This document shows positions 51,300-63,775 of a stretch of DNA of 64,000 nucleotides, in pieces. The notes beneath the pieces are model-generated. The model saw nothing but the letters and a program-made list of their open reading frames with translations. It was not told the origin of the DNA and did not search any database. Within the stretch, counting starts at the first letter, position 1, and each line of letters opens with the position of its first letter. The stretch is from Zoroaster sp. YZ-2022 (taxonomy: Eukaryota; Echinodermata; Asteroidea; Forcipulatida; Zoroasteridae): assembly GCA_029582265.1 (NCBI GenBank), contig CM055835.1:13199498-13263497 (forward strand). Reading direction: 5' to 3'. A program made the translations under genes and the position numbers.

Positions 51300-52980
51300 T
51301 AACTTTTACCATTTGAGGGCGCTGTTGTAGAAATTAGTACGGGCGCGGCGCGCATGACAACAAATATTGTGAGGAAAATTCTCATGAAGGCGTGATTCAT
51401 GATGAAGGGGGGGGGGGGGTGGTTGAAATGTGACACGTGACATTTACCCCGAAATTGAATATATTAAAACTCGGGGCAGGGTCCATGCTAATAATTAATA
51501 GGCCTCCATGACTTTTTGCCGATAGATTTTGTAATTAATTATAAGCAAGCCCCTTTATGAACAGTAAATTGCTTTTGTGTTTCTGTTCTGCAATTTTGAC
51601 TCCCTCGATGGTTTGGTACGGTCCGGTGGTTTATTTGCTGACACAAGCGAATTATTTTGTATTATGTATTAAGTGCGCTGCACAGTTTTTGGTTTAGCGC
51701 CCTCTTTTGATCCCAGTCGTCTAAAAGGCCGGGGCGCGGGACCGGGAGCATTTACATTTCACTTGTTCCCCCCCAGGCCCACCAGTGGTACTATCCAGTA
51801 CCAATCCTTTGAATTCGCACCGTGCATGTTGTTAGATCACTGTGTGGGTAAAGGGCAACTGTAGTGCATAGTGCGTCGCGTTTGGCGTATTTTGCGGTTG
51901 ATGAGCGTCCCGCTCTAGGGGGTGTGTTTATGTGGTAAACACGTGTTTTTATTTTCGTGCCGGTCATCCTCCTTGCTCGTGGTTAACGAGCTTATTCATG
52001 GGACTCTGACCACTAGAGCATGCAGTATAGAGCATGAAGGAAAAAACAGAAAGAGAGCTGATCTATTGTTGCAACAGTTTATGCTGAGCACATACATGTA
52101 CAGTACATGTACATGTACTTGTAACAGCCTACCTACTCCCCTGCTGCGCCCGGGGACCGGGCGGCCGCCTGGGCCGGGCCAGCCAGCAAGCCATACGAAG
52201 CTAGACGCAACACGTGTCATCATCAACAAATCTTTCAGCATAGACTCGGAGTAGATTTGCAGCATTTGGAACCCATATAACATTGATCAACATGGTGATT
52301 TTTTATCGGCCTGCTGCAACCATAGGCAAGGACTTTCCTCTGTGCTGCAACTTACATGTAGGGCCTATAAACTAAAAGTTACATATTTTATACGACAGTA
52401 CGTGTTTCAGTTTGGGGTACATGTATAACCATGGAGGAAGGAACGATGGTGTGACCATAGTCATGGAGCTGAGGACTTGCACGTGTAGGCATACGGGGAG
52501 GTCATGAAGGTAGATTTTTAATGGTCTGCGCTCGGACAGTTTTGGCTGGGAAACGTCTTTGGACCATGGCTGGCTGAAAATAAGGTAAGAATTGCTCATT
52601 TCTTTTAGCCGGATTTGGTGTGCATAATGTTTAGTCAGTATGTGCTGTTTGTACATACTGTACATGTAGTAGGCCTATGTACAGTGTGTAATTTGTTAAT
52701 TACACATGTAATGTATGCAACACTGAGACTGAGAGTGAGAATTTTGGACCTACAATTTGACATTTTCATCTGGGAAAGAATGTACATGTACATGTAGACG
52801 ACAGCTACTGCAATTATTTGTGCAAACTATGACAAAAATCAGTAAGTTTCCTGCAAAATATGACAGTGGACAGTGTAGTCAAGTGAGGTTTGGAACCAAT
52901 TATTGTTGGAGATTTTGAGCAATGAATTTATGCACATCTTTAAGTTGGCCATTTTGTCATCTGCTAAAACTACATGCATA
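51300..52980. other. Upstream region of CDK9, no gene seen
   Basis: Locally GC-rich patches (51345-51360, 52137-52190 with a GCGGCCGC) within AT-rich DNA. No coding frame with recognisable similarity. Could contain regulatory DNA, but no specific site can be supported. Confidence 0.45.
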
Positions 52981-52989
52981 ATATACATG

Positions 52990-54620
52990 TGTATGACCAT
53001 AAGACATCTCGACCTGGCCCTGTGACAACTCGACCCACAAAAAACTTAGAAAGAATGTCGTATCCGGCTGCCACTTTTTAAGGGTTTAAAAAAAAAAAAT
53101 TTGCAACCACTAACTAACCAGTTAAAAAATCATTCTATCGATTTTTGGTGGTACAGAAAGCGAAAACTATCTTTAAAATTCACTTTTATGATGGTTTTCG
53201 GACTTGATTTCCCTTCTAAAAAAATCCTCCCCTTCAGAAAATAGAAGGATCCTATTATAGTTGCCACTACGCATGTACAATGACTGTGTTGGTCACTAAT
53301 TGTAGGGTTTTCAGTTCGTACGTGCTTGACCGAAGCCCTCCACACGCACATCGCATCGCCCGCAACAAAAAACATCAAAATTTTAAATCAAAAAATTGTA
53401 CTAGTTTTACCTGTCGAAATCTTGCATGTAATAGCTCATTGGAAAGCTTGTACTGTAGTTTCAGCTATCCAACAATGTACATAAAATAGCAATCGGAAGT
53501 ACGTGCGAAAGCCTAGGTTTTTATGAATGAACCACTCTCGTCCCACCCAGCCTTTCGCGACGTATTCCTAGATCGGGCGCATTCGGCCCGTAAAATTTGC
53601 CGCGCTCTGCTGAGGGCATCCACTTCGGAGCTGTCTCCGCGCCCAAGTACATTGTGATTGACATGAAAATGGGTTTCCCTATTGAGTCAAAGGGCTCCTT
53701 TACATACCCATGCTTGCTCGATCTCCATAGCTACTATACAACCAAAGTTACGAAGAGATAAAAAGTAAACACCGTTTTTTCGAAGGTGAAATCTTCAAGT
53801 TGAAAGGGAAGAGCGGTGTCTGAATTAATTTTACACCTCTTTTCTATCATATGTGAAAGTTTTGAGCCGTAATTTTGTTTAGTTTTGAGCGGAGAGTGTA
53901 TTTTTTACACCCTTTCAAAAGCTCTTATGAGGGAAACGAGCACGAACGTTGTGCGTGTGTATCACGGTGTGTGTAGGCTGATTCAACGGTTTTGTTGCCA
54001 TTAGGGATGTACACAGTGTATGGACAGTCGCGCTTCATCGAATGCTGTATACTTGATTAAATAAAACAGGATTCCTCAAAAACTACTCGTCCGATTTTCT
54101 TGATTTAAAAACCATTGTATTTCTTTCATCAAAACCTTTAATTTGATATAAATATTGAGCATATTGGTTTAGGAATAATTTTTCACCTGAAAACCCTACT
54201 AATTGTGGAGTTTACAAGATCAGACTGACATCACTGAGGAAGTCATCATATACCAAAAATGCCTGATATTTCATGAAATAAATATCCTGGAATAATTTAA
54301 AGTATAATATGTCCATCATCATCCATATGTTCTCCACCTTACCAGGTAGGTAAGATTACATTTAATATTGGTTATATTTAATGAAAAATAGTGGCGGCCA
54401 GATACAACATTCTACCCAAAAACTTGACCCATGACTCACAAACAACTCAACCTCTGTGACAACTCGACCCACAAAAAACTTGACCCTTGTGACAACTGGA
54501 GCCTTGTGATAACTCGATCTATGAGACAACTCTCGGGACAACTTTGTAAGTGACAGTTCGACCCTGTGACAACTGGACTTGGTTAAGTTAAAGGAATGCA
54601 CTGAGTTGAGTTGGGTTAAA
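52990..54620. repeat. GACAACTCGACCC-word repeat, copy 2, interrupted
   Basis: Left part 52990-53050 and right part 54412-54620 carry the same GACAACTCGACCC/AAACTTGACCC words; the middle is the element at 53054-54411. Confidence 0.65.
53054..54411. mobile_element. AATGTCGTATCCGG-ended element, long form, 1.36 kb
   Basis: Ends match those of 50686-50950 (GGTACAGAAAGCGAAAACTA, TTTTCGGACTTGATTTCCCT; TTCTCCACCTTACCAGG). It has an extra interior (about 53240-54310) of unknown content with no long open frame. Either the fuller parent or a copy that received an insertion. Confidence 0.7.
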
Positions 54621-57600
54621 TGACGATAGAATGTGCAACCTTTGAATTTGAATGTATCTTTTTGCTGAATGAGTCAGGTATTAACTTGAATGAAAAAAGG
54701 TTGAAATTCGCCAGGAAAACCTGTATTATTGCCAGAAAGGGATGCATGTCCATCGAACTGCCCAAATAGTGTTATTTTATTCGGCTGGCATTTTCCCAAC
54801 ATGATGATTGGATCACTTACACATTTTTCAAAATAAGAGGCATGGCTTTACGTCCCAGTCGTTTAGGTGGTACTGTTAAACCATGCTTATGACATAATGA
54901 TATTTCTTCTCAAAGAATTGTTTTCTGAAACACGGGTGATACACGTCAGTTCTGTAATAATTTGTGAAACAATATCCCACATTCGTCCAGGGGAGAGGGA
55001 GAAAAGCCGGCACTGGCAATGTGCCTGAAAACTTTTAAAATTTTGTAATTATGCTATCTATTGTCGTTGATTCTATGACTATAGGCCTATTGATGAACTA
55101 AAATCAATAGGGCCTATGCTATGCAATGTACCATCGCATGAATTAACATTAAACTTCAAGTCATAAAAATTCACTCGTCCCCACTGCCTTTATCCAAAGG
55201 CACTGGTACAGTGTACACTCTGATATCTCTGAGCTCTCATTGGTTAATTTTTGTGACCCCCATATAACCCGTGGTCACTACTTCCTGTTTACATTCGTAT
55301 GAAACTAATGATTCATTTTTGTGCTTTTAGAAATGTGGTTAATGCCTAGGACGCATTGGGATTAAATTGGACGAAGGGTAAATGTGCCATATTACTTAGC
55401 TTGATAAATAAATTTTGTCCATTTTACGGCTGAGTCTCTTCGCCCTGTTTTCCTATACCATGGATGCAGTGTTCTAGCCAGGATGAAATTATAGGGTAGG
55501 GGCATTTGTACGAGACGAATCTGCGAGCGTGTAGCGCGAAGCCACTATGGTTATAGATGCGCTCTGGTGCAATCTGAGGCTATTTAGGGGCATATTGTAT
55601 AATATAATTTATCGCACAAAACCATATATTTTTTTAGACATAAAAATATTTCTTGCTTTAGGTTTTGACATGTTTACATGTACATGTGCATATGTTGCAT
55701 CTCATGTAATTCTGTCACATTTTCAACTAATACCAAACCCATTTTTAAATTTAAAATGGAGTAGGGCCTACAGGACTCATGTTATTATTGTTGAAATTAT
55801 TGTTTTATTCACTTTACATTGGATTGTTGTTAGTAATATACTATTTTGTAGCTTTAAACGTGTGAGTAAAGTTAATCGTTTTTATCAATAATTCAAAGCC
55901 AGATATGATCCAAATCAATTCCATACAATGTATGCCTTGACTTATGCCTACTTTAAATTAAACTTGACAAAAGTATAAATTAAATTGTTCCAGTGGAAGC
56001 TTCACTGGGGTAAATAGTTCATAAAGCGTTATATTGGACAGCAGGTAAGAGCTCTATTTTCCAAGTCCACAGATATTGCTTAAATAAAAAAAGCTCAGCA
56101 AAGCTTTAAAAAACATAGGCCAGTTGTAAAGACACCTTAGAATTATCCAGACTCCAGTCTGTTCAAAGTATTTAAAAGAAAAAGTAATGAGGCAATCAAC
56201 CAAAAAGATACAATTTCTGGGTCACAAGTTCACATAAAAGAACTGTCTGCCAACTTTGGAATGTTGATTGGAATGTTGATTGTTTATCTCCCAACCAAGA
56301 ATTTCACCAACCTATAAATGTTGAATGTATCAATTTGGGATTAGAGCCAAGACCAGAGTTGAAGCTATAGTTCATTTGATAATGACTGACAGGTTGTGGT
56401 TTTACACTCCCAGACTTGGACCAGGAGACATTAACCTCTGGGACCTGGTTCTTGGCTGGTTTCCAAGCTACTTGTACATGTGTAAAACAACATCCCAGGC
56501 CCAGGATACAGGATACCAGTATAAATCTTCCCAAGGCCAAGTAGCCCCAGTGGATGGGACTGAGTGGATGGGACTGTTGGCAGAAATGTGTCTTTTAATC
56601 AGTTGTTTCAAACCCTAAAATTTAAAACAATGGCATCTGTTTATTCCACTGAGAGCACTATTGGTGATTTTTTTTACCTCGGGAAAAGCTTCAGAAATCT
56701 TTGAGATGTTTTCATTTGTGGAATTAAATTCTGTGAATTATACCTGTGGCAGAGAATCTCAGCACAGCTTTCGCCATTAAATAAATAGCGTTTTGGTATG
56801 TAAATTTAAAAGAAAAATAGTTTTAGAAAGTGTTTACTGTTACTCCTGATTTAAAAGTAAATGGAGGCCTGTTTGGAGGGTGCAATTGCGGTATACGCCC
56901 GCCGACTGAACATGATCCTGTGGACCAGGAATAGCCGACCAAGTCTTGCGTTTCCGATTTTCGTTTTTTATTTACAAAACAAAAATATATCGGCTTGGTG
57001 ACTGGGAAATGGAATGAGATTTACAAATGTTTTGATGTCGTGAAGACAAAACTGTTTCCATAGGTCGAACTTCTGCTGGCGGCTGGCGGACATCAGATGT
57101 TTGGTCTCATCAGGCGAAACTACATTTGGTCTCTCAGTCTTCACTTGCCAGTGACAGTGTGTTTGTATACAACATTGAATGCAATAAATAGATCGTGTAC
57201 GGTCACATACTAGTTGCAAATGCAGGGCATCAAAATCATTCTCTTGAATAAAAACAAAGTTGCCATCCAATTAAAATGTATCAATAAAGCTTCCTACAAG
57301 ATGAAATAAATGCCTCAGTGGCAACAAATTATTGTTGTTCACAATTAGTTCTGGAACTGAACAAAGGAATTTATGGGGTGTTTTTTTTCACCATGCAATA
57401 AATTATAGCATATCAATAGAGTATCAGCCGCTTTATAGCGTATCCATTTTTTTTATAGCGTATCGGCCCGATACGCTATTGTACATGCATACCTGATAAT
57501 TCTAATACAGATTTTAGTGTTTAGAATTTAGAAATATAGAACAAATCAATTACAAAAGGATTTTACTTTTATAATTAATTTATTCTAGCATTTTCTAGAA

Positions 57601-58460
57601 TTAGCAAAGAGAAACACATGGCCACAAGAAGCGAGGTTATAAATTATGAATAAATATTTTATATAATTTCGGTTTGCGGTAACACCACATAAATAATTAA
57701 ATAAAACAGTATTTCCCCTACCTGCTAAAAAATAATACTCAAGACTGCATTTTAGTGTTTTGATTTTTCAAATTTGACCTTTTTATACTATAATCTTTTT
57801 AAATCTTCACAATGACCTTTGATTTTTGATGTATTTTTGTGTTTTTAAAATTGCTGTGGAGAGTAACAATAACATACGCCTTCAACCCTGCATTGGCCAG
57901 TACTGTAACAATATTGAAAAAAGGGGGTTTGGGGGATGTTTTGTTTAAAAGAAAAAACGGAAAATATTAAACTTAATTGAACGTAAAGGTACATTTTCCT
58001 TTCAGATGATAGTGATTATTGGAGCAAAAATTTACTTTATATATATATCTCTACTACTATGATCATTGAGCACAAGTCGGAATATATTTTATAAATAACG
58101 TGACAGAAATACCACCTTCCATAGATTTATAACTTTTTAGGTCTAAAAACAAAGCGTTAACTACGTCATTTTGACAGCGCATCCACTGTACACAGTATAC
58201 ACGTGCACGTAATGTGCATGCATGCGTGGTGCAGGCTTGCGTGCATACACGAACACGATGTACATGATATCTGTGTTAACCGTACATATATGGTCACCTT
58301 CACAATATCTTTTTAAACAAATTGGCGTGTACCAAGTGGTATACTGGAATTATACCAGTGGGCACGAGTGAAATCACAAAAACTAATTTCGCCCGCATGT
58401 GTGTATTATGGGGGAAATGATTGAATTTGAGCCTTACTGGGTGCTAGAATATTTAAACAT
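54620..58460. other. Intergenic stretch, nothing recognised
   Basis: AT-rich; short open frames only (for example a signal-peptide-like 78-codon frame at 56540-56304 on the - strand without supporting similarity). No clear transposon ends identified. Confidence 0.45.
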
Positions 58461-58469
58461 AGTGATCAA

Positions 58470-58600
58470 TCTGTATATATTCCCCAGGGAGCTGAGAAAG
58501 TTTAAGGATTGATATTGGTCCAATGACCAGGGATAATAATTTTATTCTTGGGCAATTTGGCGCTCTATAAATCCAGTTATTATTATTATTATTATTAGTC
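58470..58600 (+). mobile_element. SINE 3' part with (ATT)n tail
   Basis: CCCCAGGGAGCTGAGAAAG, GGTCCAATGACCAGGGATAA and GGCGCTCTATAAATCC followed by (ATT)n. Confidence 0.65.
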
Positions 58601-59132
58601 AGCATCCAGGCTTTTTTTTATAGTGAATATGCCTTTAACCCAACCTCCTGTCTTCTTTTGTAATTAGGGGTTTCAGCCTACCAGCTGAAACACTTTCTAT
58701 TTTCGTCAAGATTTAAAAAAAATAAATAAAAAATTGGTGAACATGCCAAGCCTACCACTTAATCCCTGTTGTTTTTTCATTTTGAATTAACCTTGACAGA
58801 TGGATGAATTGAAGATCGGAAGTGCTAGGAGTTAGAATTCTGCCAGGCACATGGTACTACTACCATTTGAATCCTGATGCTGCAAGAACATCTCAGTAAT
58901 GAATGGGTGGATCCGTTATTCATTGTTTGTTGGTTGATGCAATCTATGAGCGAAAACAGCTGGTAAGAACAGGTCCTTCAGATACCTACATTGTAATTAG
59001 AGCAACTGCTGGCCACAGGTTTTCAAGTACATTTTGTAAGTATAATTTAAGACAGGTAAATACATGAACATTCAAGTAGGTAAGTATTCAAGTCTTAGTA
59101 TACATGTGGTATTGGTGAGGTACATGTAGTAT

Positions 59133-59205
59133 TATAATAATAATAATAATAATAAAGATTTGTAGCGCGCACATATCCACCCTGCTGGGTGCTCAAAACT
59201 CCTTT
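59133..59205 (-). mobile_element. SINE/LINE tail, reverse
   Basis: (AAT)n followed by GATTTGTAGCGCGCACATAT and CCACCCTGCTGGGTGCTCAA. Confidence 0.6.
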
Positions 59206-60539
59206 AAAAGTACATGTATCCATAGTTCAAATAAATACATACATGTATGTAGATTCTCATGTTTGGGAGAAATTTAAAACCATTTTCAAATTTGAAATTT
59301 TCACAACACTAGTCAATAGAGGGTGGTATTCATTCCCAAATAATAATAAAAAAACCTTTTGACTTACTACATCAAACAGATCTTTAAAAAACTATTGTTG
59401 TTGAACCTAATTAATATTAAACCCTAAAAACTAGCACCATACCACCACATGCATTGATTGTTCAAAGTCAATGAAAAACAACATCCGGTCTAAACTTTAG
59501 ATAAAGAATGGACTCTTAAGCCTAGGAATACAAGGATGATATAAAGTAAAATCAAACTCACCTAGGGCAGGACAGGGATAAACGTATATTTGTAAGTGGT
59601 GATATACATGTAGGTCGGGCGCAATCCAATGCAGTTGTCTGACAGAGGTAAAATCTGTTATAAGATGAAGAAAATTTGGAAGATTGACTCCTACAAACGC
59701 TCTCCCCTGTCGGTGTCCAGTGGCCAAGTGTCAGAAAACTTGTTTTGGTCACTGACCTCTGGACAGCTCCTCCTCAATGCCCTATGATTGGTTGCAAGGC
59801 CTGCTACCAATCAAGCACCCACTCCTCGACTCACCCTAGTCCTCGTTGGACAAAGGTAAACTAGAAAAAAAATGGGGGCCTGCAATTTCATCCCATTACA
59901 CATATAATTTAGTAACGTTAGTTATGCGAAAGGACAGGAGTATGTGTAGTACGTCACAAGTAATTAGTTAGCTAATGTTCTTATAAAGTGCGCGTATGCG
60001 GACGGTACATATGCGCTTGTGTTGGTGAACATGAACAGAAACGTTTTCTTTACCACAAACAAAATGGTACAGTTATGCGAAAATGCGAAAGTAATGACAA
60101 AGATGCGTTGAAGTTTTTGCTGTCGTGAAGTCAAGGCTTAACACTAGTGAATAGAGGGCGGTATTCATTCCTAAATTAAAAAAGAAAACTTCACTTAAAA
60201 ATTACAGCACCTGTTTTGCAGGGAAGATTGATACTACATATTTGTATACATCTTGAATAACAAGTGGAGTTACCAATACTATACATGTAACTATATTATA
60301 ACAACCTGGAAATTACTTGTGACTCATTATTTACATATATTTACTTGAATCGTCACAATTTACAAGTCTAGATTGAACATTAATCGATTGGTCTGTGACA
60401 TTCTCAGGATTATCAATGGAAAATATCATTCTCTCTATATCTGTGGCATAAGTTAGGTTGTATTCCAGTGTCTCACATTGTGTGTCAGTATTCGCTTCAT
60501 CCGACTTGTGTATTGAATGCACCTGGGTTCAGTGATGGG

Positions 60540-61030
60540 AACTTGAGAGGATTGTTCTTCATATTGTCTGCGGGGAAGAGAATCAGCATTACCATGGGAC
60601 TTGCCAAACTTATGAACAATGTCAAAACCATACCCCTGTAGTAAGACAGACCACCGTCCTAATCTACCTGTAGCATTGTGTACAGTTCATAACCATTGCA
60701 GAGAAATGTGATCTGTGTGGACTCGGATTTTCTGTTAGCTACATGTAGGTACACATGGTAAAACTTAATTCCTTCTACAACAGCTAAACGTTCTCTTTCA
60801 GTTAATGACCATTTTTGTTATGCAAAGTAGTGAGAGATCTACCACCATACTGAATGACAACCTTCTTACCAGTCTCGTTGGTTTGTGAGAGTATGTAGCT
60901 TACATGTATATCGCGTAGCCACTAGCATCTATTGCTAGGATAAACTCTTTATCAAAATCAGGATAGCGTAAAATTGGTGGAGAAATAAGCGTTTGTTTGA
61001 GCATCTGAAAAACCATTCCAAAACTTTCAA
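60540..61030 (-). pseudogene. Ty3/gypsy-like pol fragment (RT thumb and RNase H)
   Basis: On the - strand: QMLKQTLISPPILRYPDFDK, EFILAIDASGYAI (RNase H first acidic motif), then in shifted frames RVHTDHISLQWL and GRLGRWSVLLQGYGFDIVHK followed by HGNADSLPRRQ. This order is the end of RT, RNase H and its connection in gypsy-type polyproteins. Frameshifts make it non-functional. A TACATGTA at 60740-60747 adds two codons between VYL and ANRK. No LTRs were found nearby; the - strand open stretch 60331-60522 may be its continuation. Confidence 0.8.
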
Positions 61031-61446
61031 TGCATGTGTCAGCTGAGAGTGGCTCTCGGATACTGACTACATGTACATGTACTTGGCTATAGATGTCTGA
61101 TCTCTATGTCATTATCAGTGGGGTACATTATTTGATACACTAGTTTACCATAATGCTATTTAACAATACATTTGACTCCAACTAATTGCTCATCAGAATA
61201 CAGAGATGGAACAGGTTCAATATAGTGTAAGGTACATGTATAAAGCAGAACATAAAGCAAATCAAAACTGTTAACTGACAAAAGTGACAATATGACATCA
61301 TTAACATTAAACACATTCTTGAAAAAGGTGTTTCAACTTAAATAGACACCTGCTTTAATTAAGAAACTTTTATGTCATAAATAAAATGCAATGCTGAATC
61401 AAATTTTGTAAATTGTACATTGATTGATACTAATTTACTATCATTA

Positions 61447-61764
61447 CTAATTTAGTATCAAATTCAAAATTACCACTCGCATATGTTCCAATTGAGTCAC
61501 ACGACATTGTTGAACCAGCTTAATTAGAAATTTGGTAGTGTGGGCAACCTCTTCCTTTGCCAGCCAGTAGAGGAGTCTTAGAGCTGTCAAGAAAGCAGTC
61601 CTCTGCACACTGATCTGTTTTTCAAGAGCTTCCTTCACACCTCCTTTTTCATGGGCTAGATTTACCCCTGCCTCAACTTCTTCAGCAGCCTTAAATGCGT
61701 TGTTGATGCTCTGTGTCTGTCCAAACTCTGCTGGAATATGGAACAGCAGGGTACAGTCGTCCAC
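61447..61764 (-). pseudogene. hAT/ZNF862-like fragment
   Basis: A 105-codon open frame on the - strand with AFKAAEEVEAGVNLAHEKGG and TALRLLYWLAKEEVAHTTKF. The ALRLxYWLAKxEIAHTTxF phrase is characteristic of the hAT-derived ZNF862/C17orf113-type proteins common in marine invertebrates. The upstream sequence is in another frame, so this is more likely a relic than a gene; an exon of a domesticated gene is possible. Confidence 0.5.
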
Positions 61765-62434
61765 ACCCCAGATCCTGATTTACTTTTCTGCTTGTATTTG
61801 CAGCATCATTTGCAAAGCATGCCTGATGGAGCAAAAATGTATGAGGGCAATTGCACGGTAACGGAGTGACACCAAAACACATTTTTCAGATTTTAAACAC
61901 ATTTATCACAAAGGGTTTATTGATTAATCCTGAAAGTTTGGTAACATTTAACTACTGTACCTAGTTCTTGTATACTGTCAATGTGTGTTTTTTTAAATTT
62001 TATTTTCCACTTCCATTAATTAAGTAGGAATATTTATTTCCCTGGTAACGGAGTGATGCTGAATGGACATGGGTTTTTGCTCATTTACTTACTATGAAAA
62101 CCCTGTGAAATGAAATGGTTTCAGAGTTGTCTATGGTGTCAATATTAAAGTGCAACATATGAAAAACTTTGGCCGGTGTCACGGTCTCAGCTATCCGGCG
62201 TGCTCAGCTATCCGGATGACGTAGCCGGGCATTTCAGCATGCTGTAGTCATGGTCTCAGTATTCTGGCGTGCTCGGATATCCGGGTTACAACATCGGACA
62301 ATTCCGCGTGCCCTCGTGAGTTCTCTACGAGTTCTCTATGGTCCCATTAATTTTAAGATTATTCTCTACCCAATCACATTCTCTTTGCCCATCTTTATAC
62401 GTGTTCATGGGTACAAATTTACGCAGGTTACATT

Positions 62435-62530
62435 GGCGAATCCAGGGGGGGGGGCTAAGGGGGCTGTAGTGTAGCCCCCCCCCTAAAATCGTAAAAAAAA
62501 AATTTTAAAAAGGGAGAGAGAGAGAGAGGG
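62435..62530 (+). repeat. G-rich GGATCCAGGGGGG-type element end and (GA)n
   Basis: GGCGAATCCAGGGGGGGGGG, C-rich partner CCCCCCCCCTAAAA, then a GAGAGAGAG stretch. Similar to 32936 and 49525. Confidence 0.5.
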
Positions 62531-63684
62531 GGAGAACGCACTCCCATTCCCACAGTGTGCTTTGTTTTTCTCTCCCTTTGATTATTTCATTGTAATTTTT
62601 GTAGTACTGAAAAATAATTGTTTTTGATTCGCAGCCCCCCCTAAAAAATGTTCTGGTTTTCCCTTAACTTTTTTTTTCACTCGCCGGCCGGGCTAGTAAA
62701 CCAAACATTTCACTAGCCCGCAACCCTTTTCACTCGCCCATATGTTTTTTAAAATACTTTTAATCAAATCACTGTTTTTAGTAATTTAGGCATTTTGCAT
62801 CAGAACGTGCAGTTGTCAGTTACCTTATTATTATGTGCATATTAATGTTTCTTTAATTAATAACGGATTCTATTCTAATAACAGAGGAAAAGATCAGGCA
62901 CATTAGTGTACAGTAATGCTTTTGCTTTAATTCTGAAATGAAGAAGGCTCATTTCATATTTTATTTCTAACCAACTGAACACAACAATAATGAAAACATT
63001 AAAAAATCAGGGCACCAAGGCAATTTTTAAGATTTTCAAAGGGCATCAATGGCAATGATAAAAAACGTAAAGGGCACCAAGGCAATCTTTAAAAAAAGTT
63101 TTTAAAAAAAGCAATGAAAAATTAACACACTCCAATTCAGCACATGCCAATAAGACTAAAGTTTCCTTTACATGTATCTGTCTCCGTTTGGGTTTTATTA
63201 CACTTACAGTTTATGTCACCAATTAAAAATAAATAAAAAACACAATGTTAACCCGAAAAAAACATCAAGTTTTATGCATTTGGATGTGGCAGTATTCAAT
63301 TCACTCTTTTTTTTAAATTTGCTAGTCGACCCTTTGACAGCATGTTGATGACCACCAAAAGCCCTGGCCACGAACGTACGGTACAGCGGCACGACGATCG
63401 ATGCGTCAATGCTATATCCGATGCACACGCACATGCTGCATGCATGTCTAGGTACAGACTCGGCATGTATTATTTACGTTGCATGCGCCCCAACGCTGCG
63501 CCATGCTATTTTTAGCTGGTACCCGCGAATGCCTAATACAGGGGTACTTTCAAAGGTAGGAGTGGAAGCTGTACATGTACACCTCATTGGATAGAGTAAT
63601 TTGACAACCAACAGTGAGCACTACAAGGTGTCTATTGCACTGTCCCTGAATGATGCATGTGGGCAATTCTACTTACGTGAAATT

Positions 63685-63775
63685 AAATAAACTGAAATGA
63701 GAAATAGAATAGAATAAAATAAACTAAAATAAAATAAAACAAAAAAATACAATAAAATGCAAAAAAATTTAAATG
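63685..63775 (+). repeat. A-rich simple repeat (AATAAAATAAA)n
   Basis: Degenerate AATAAAATAAAAC units; low complexity. Confidence 0.75.

Noticed and set aside
52137..52190. GC-rich patch as a CpG-island promoter
   Set aside because: Only about 55 bases long, about 1 kb from the CDK9 start, with no supporting coding or promoter motif.
56304..56540. 78-codon - strand frame with a hydrophobic N-terminus resembling a signal peptide
   Set aside because: No similarity, no neighbouring exons or splice sites, and an overlapping open frame on the other strand suggests chance.
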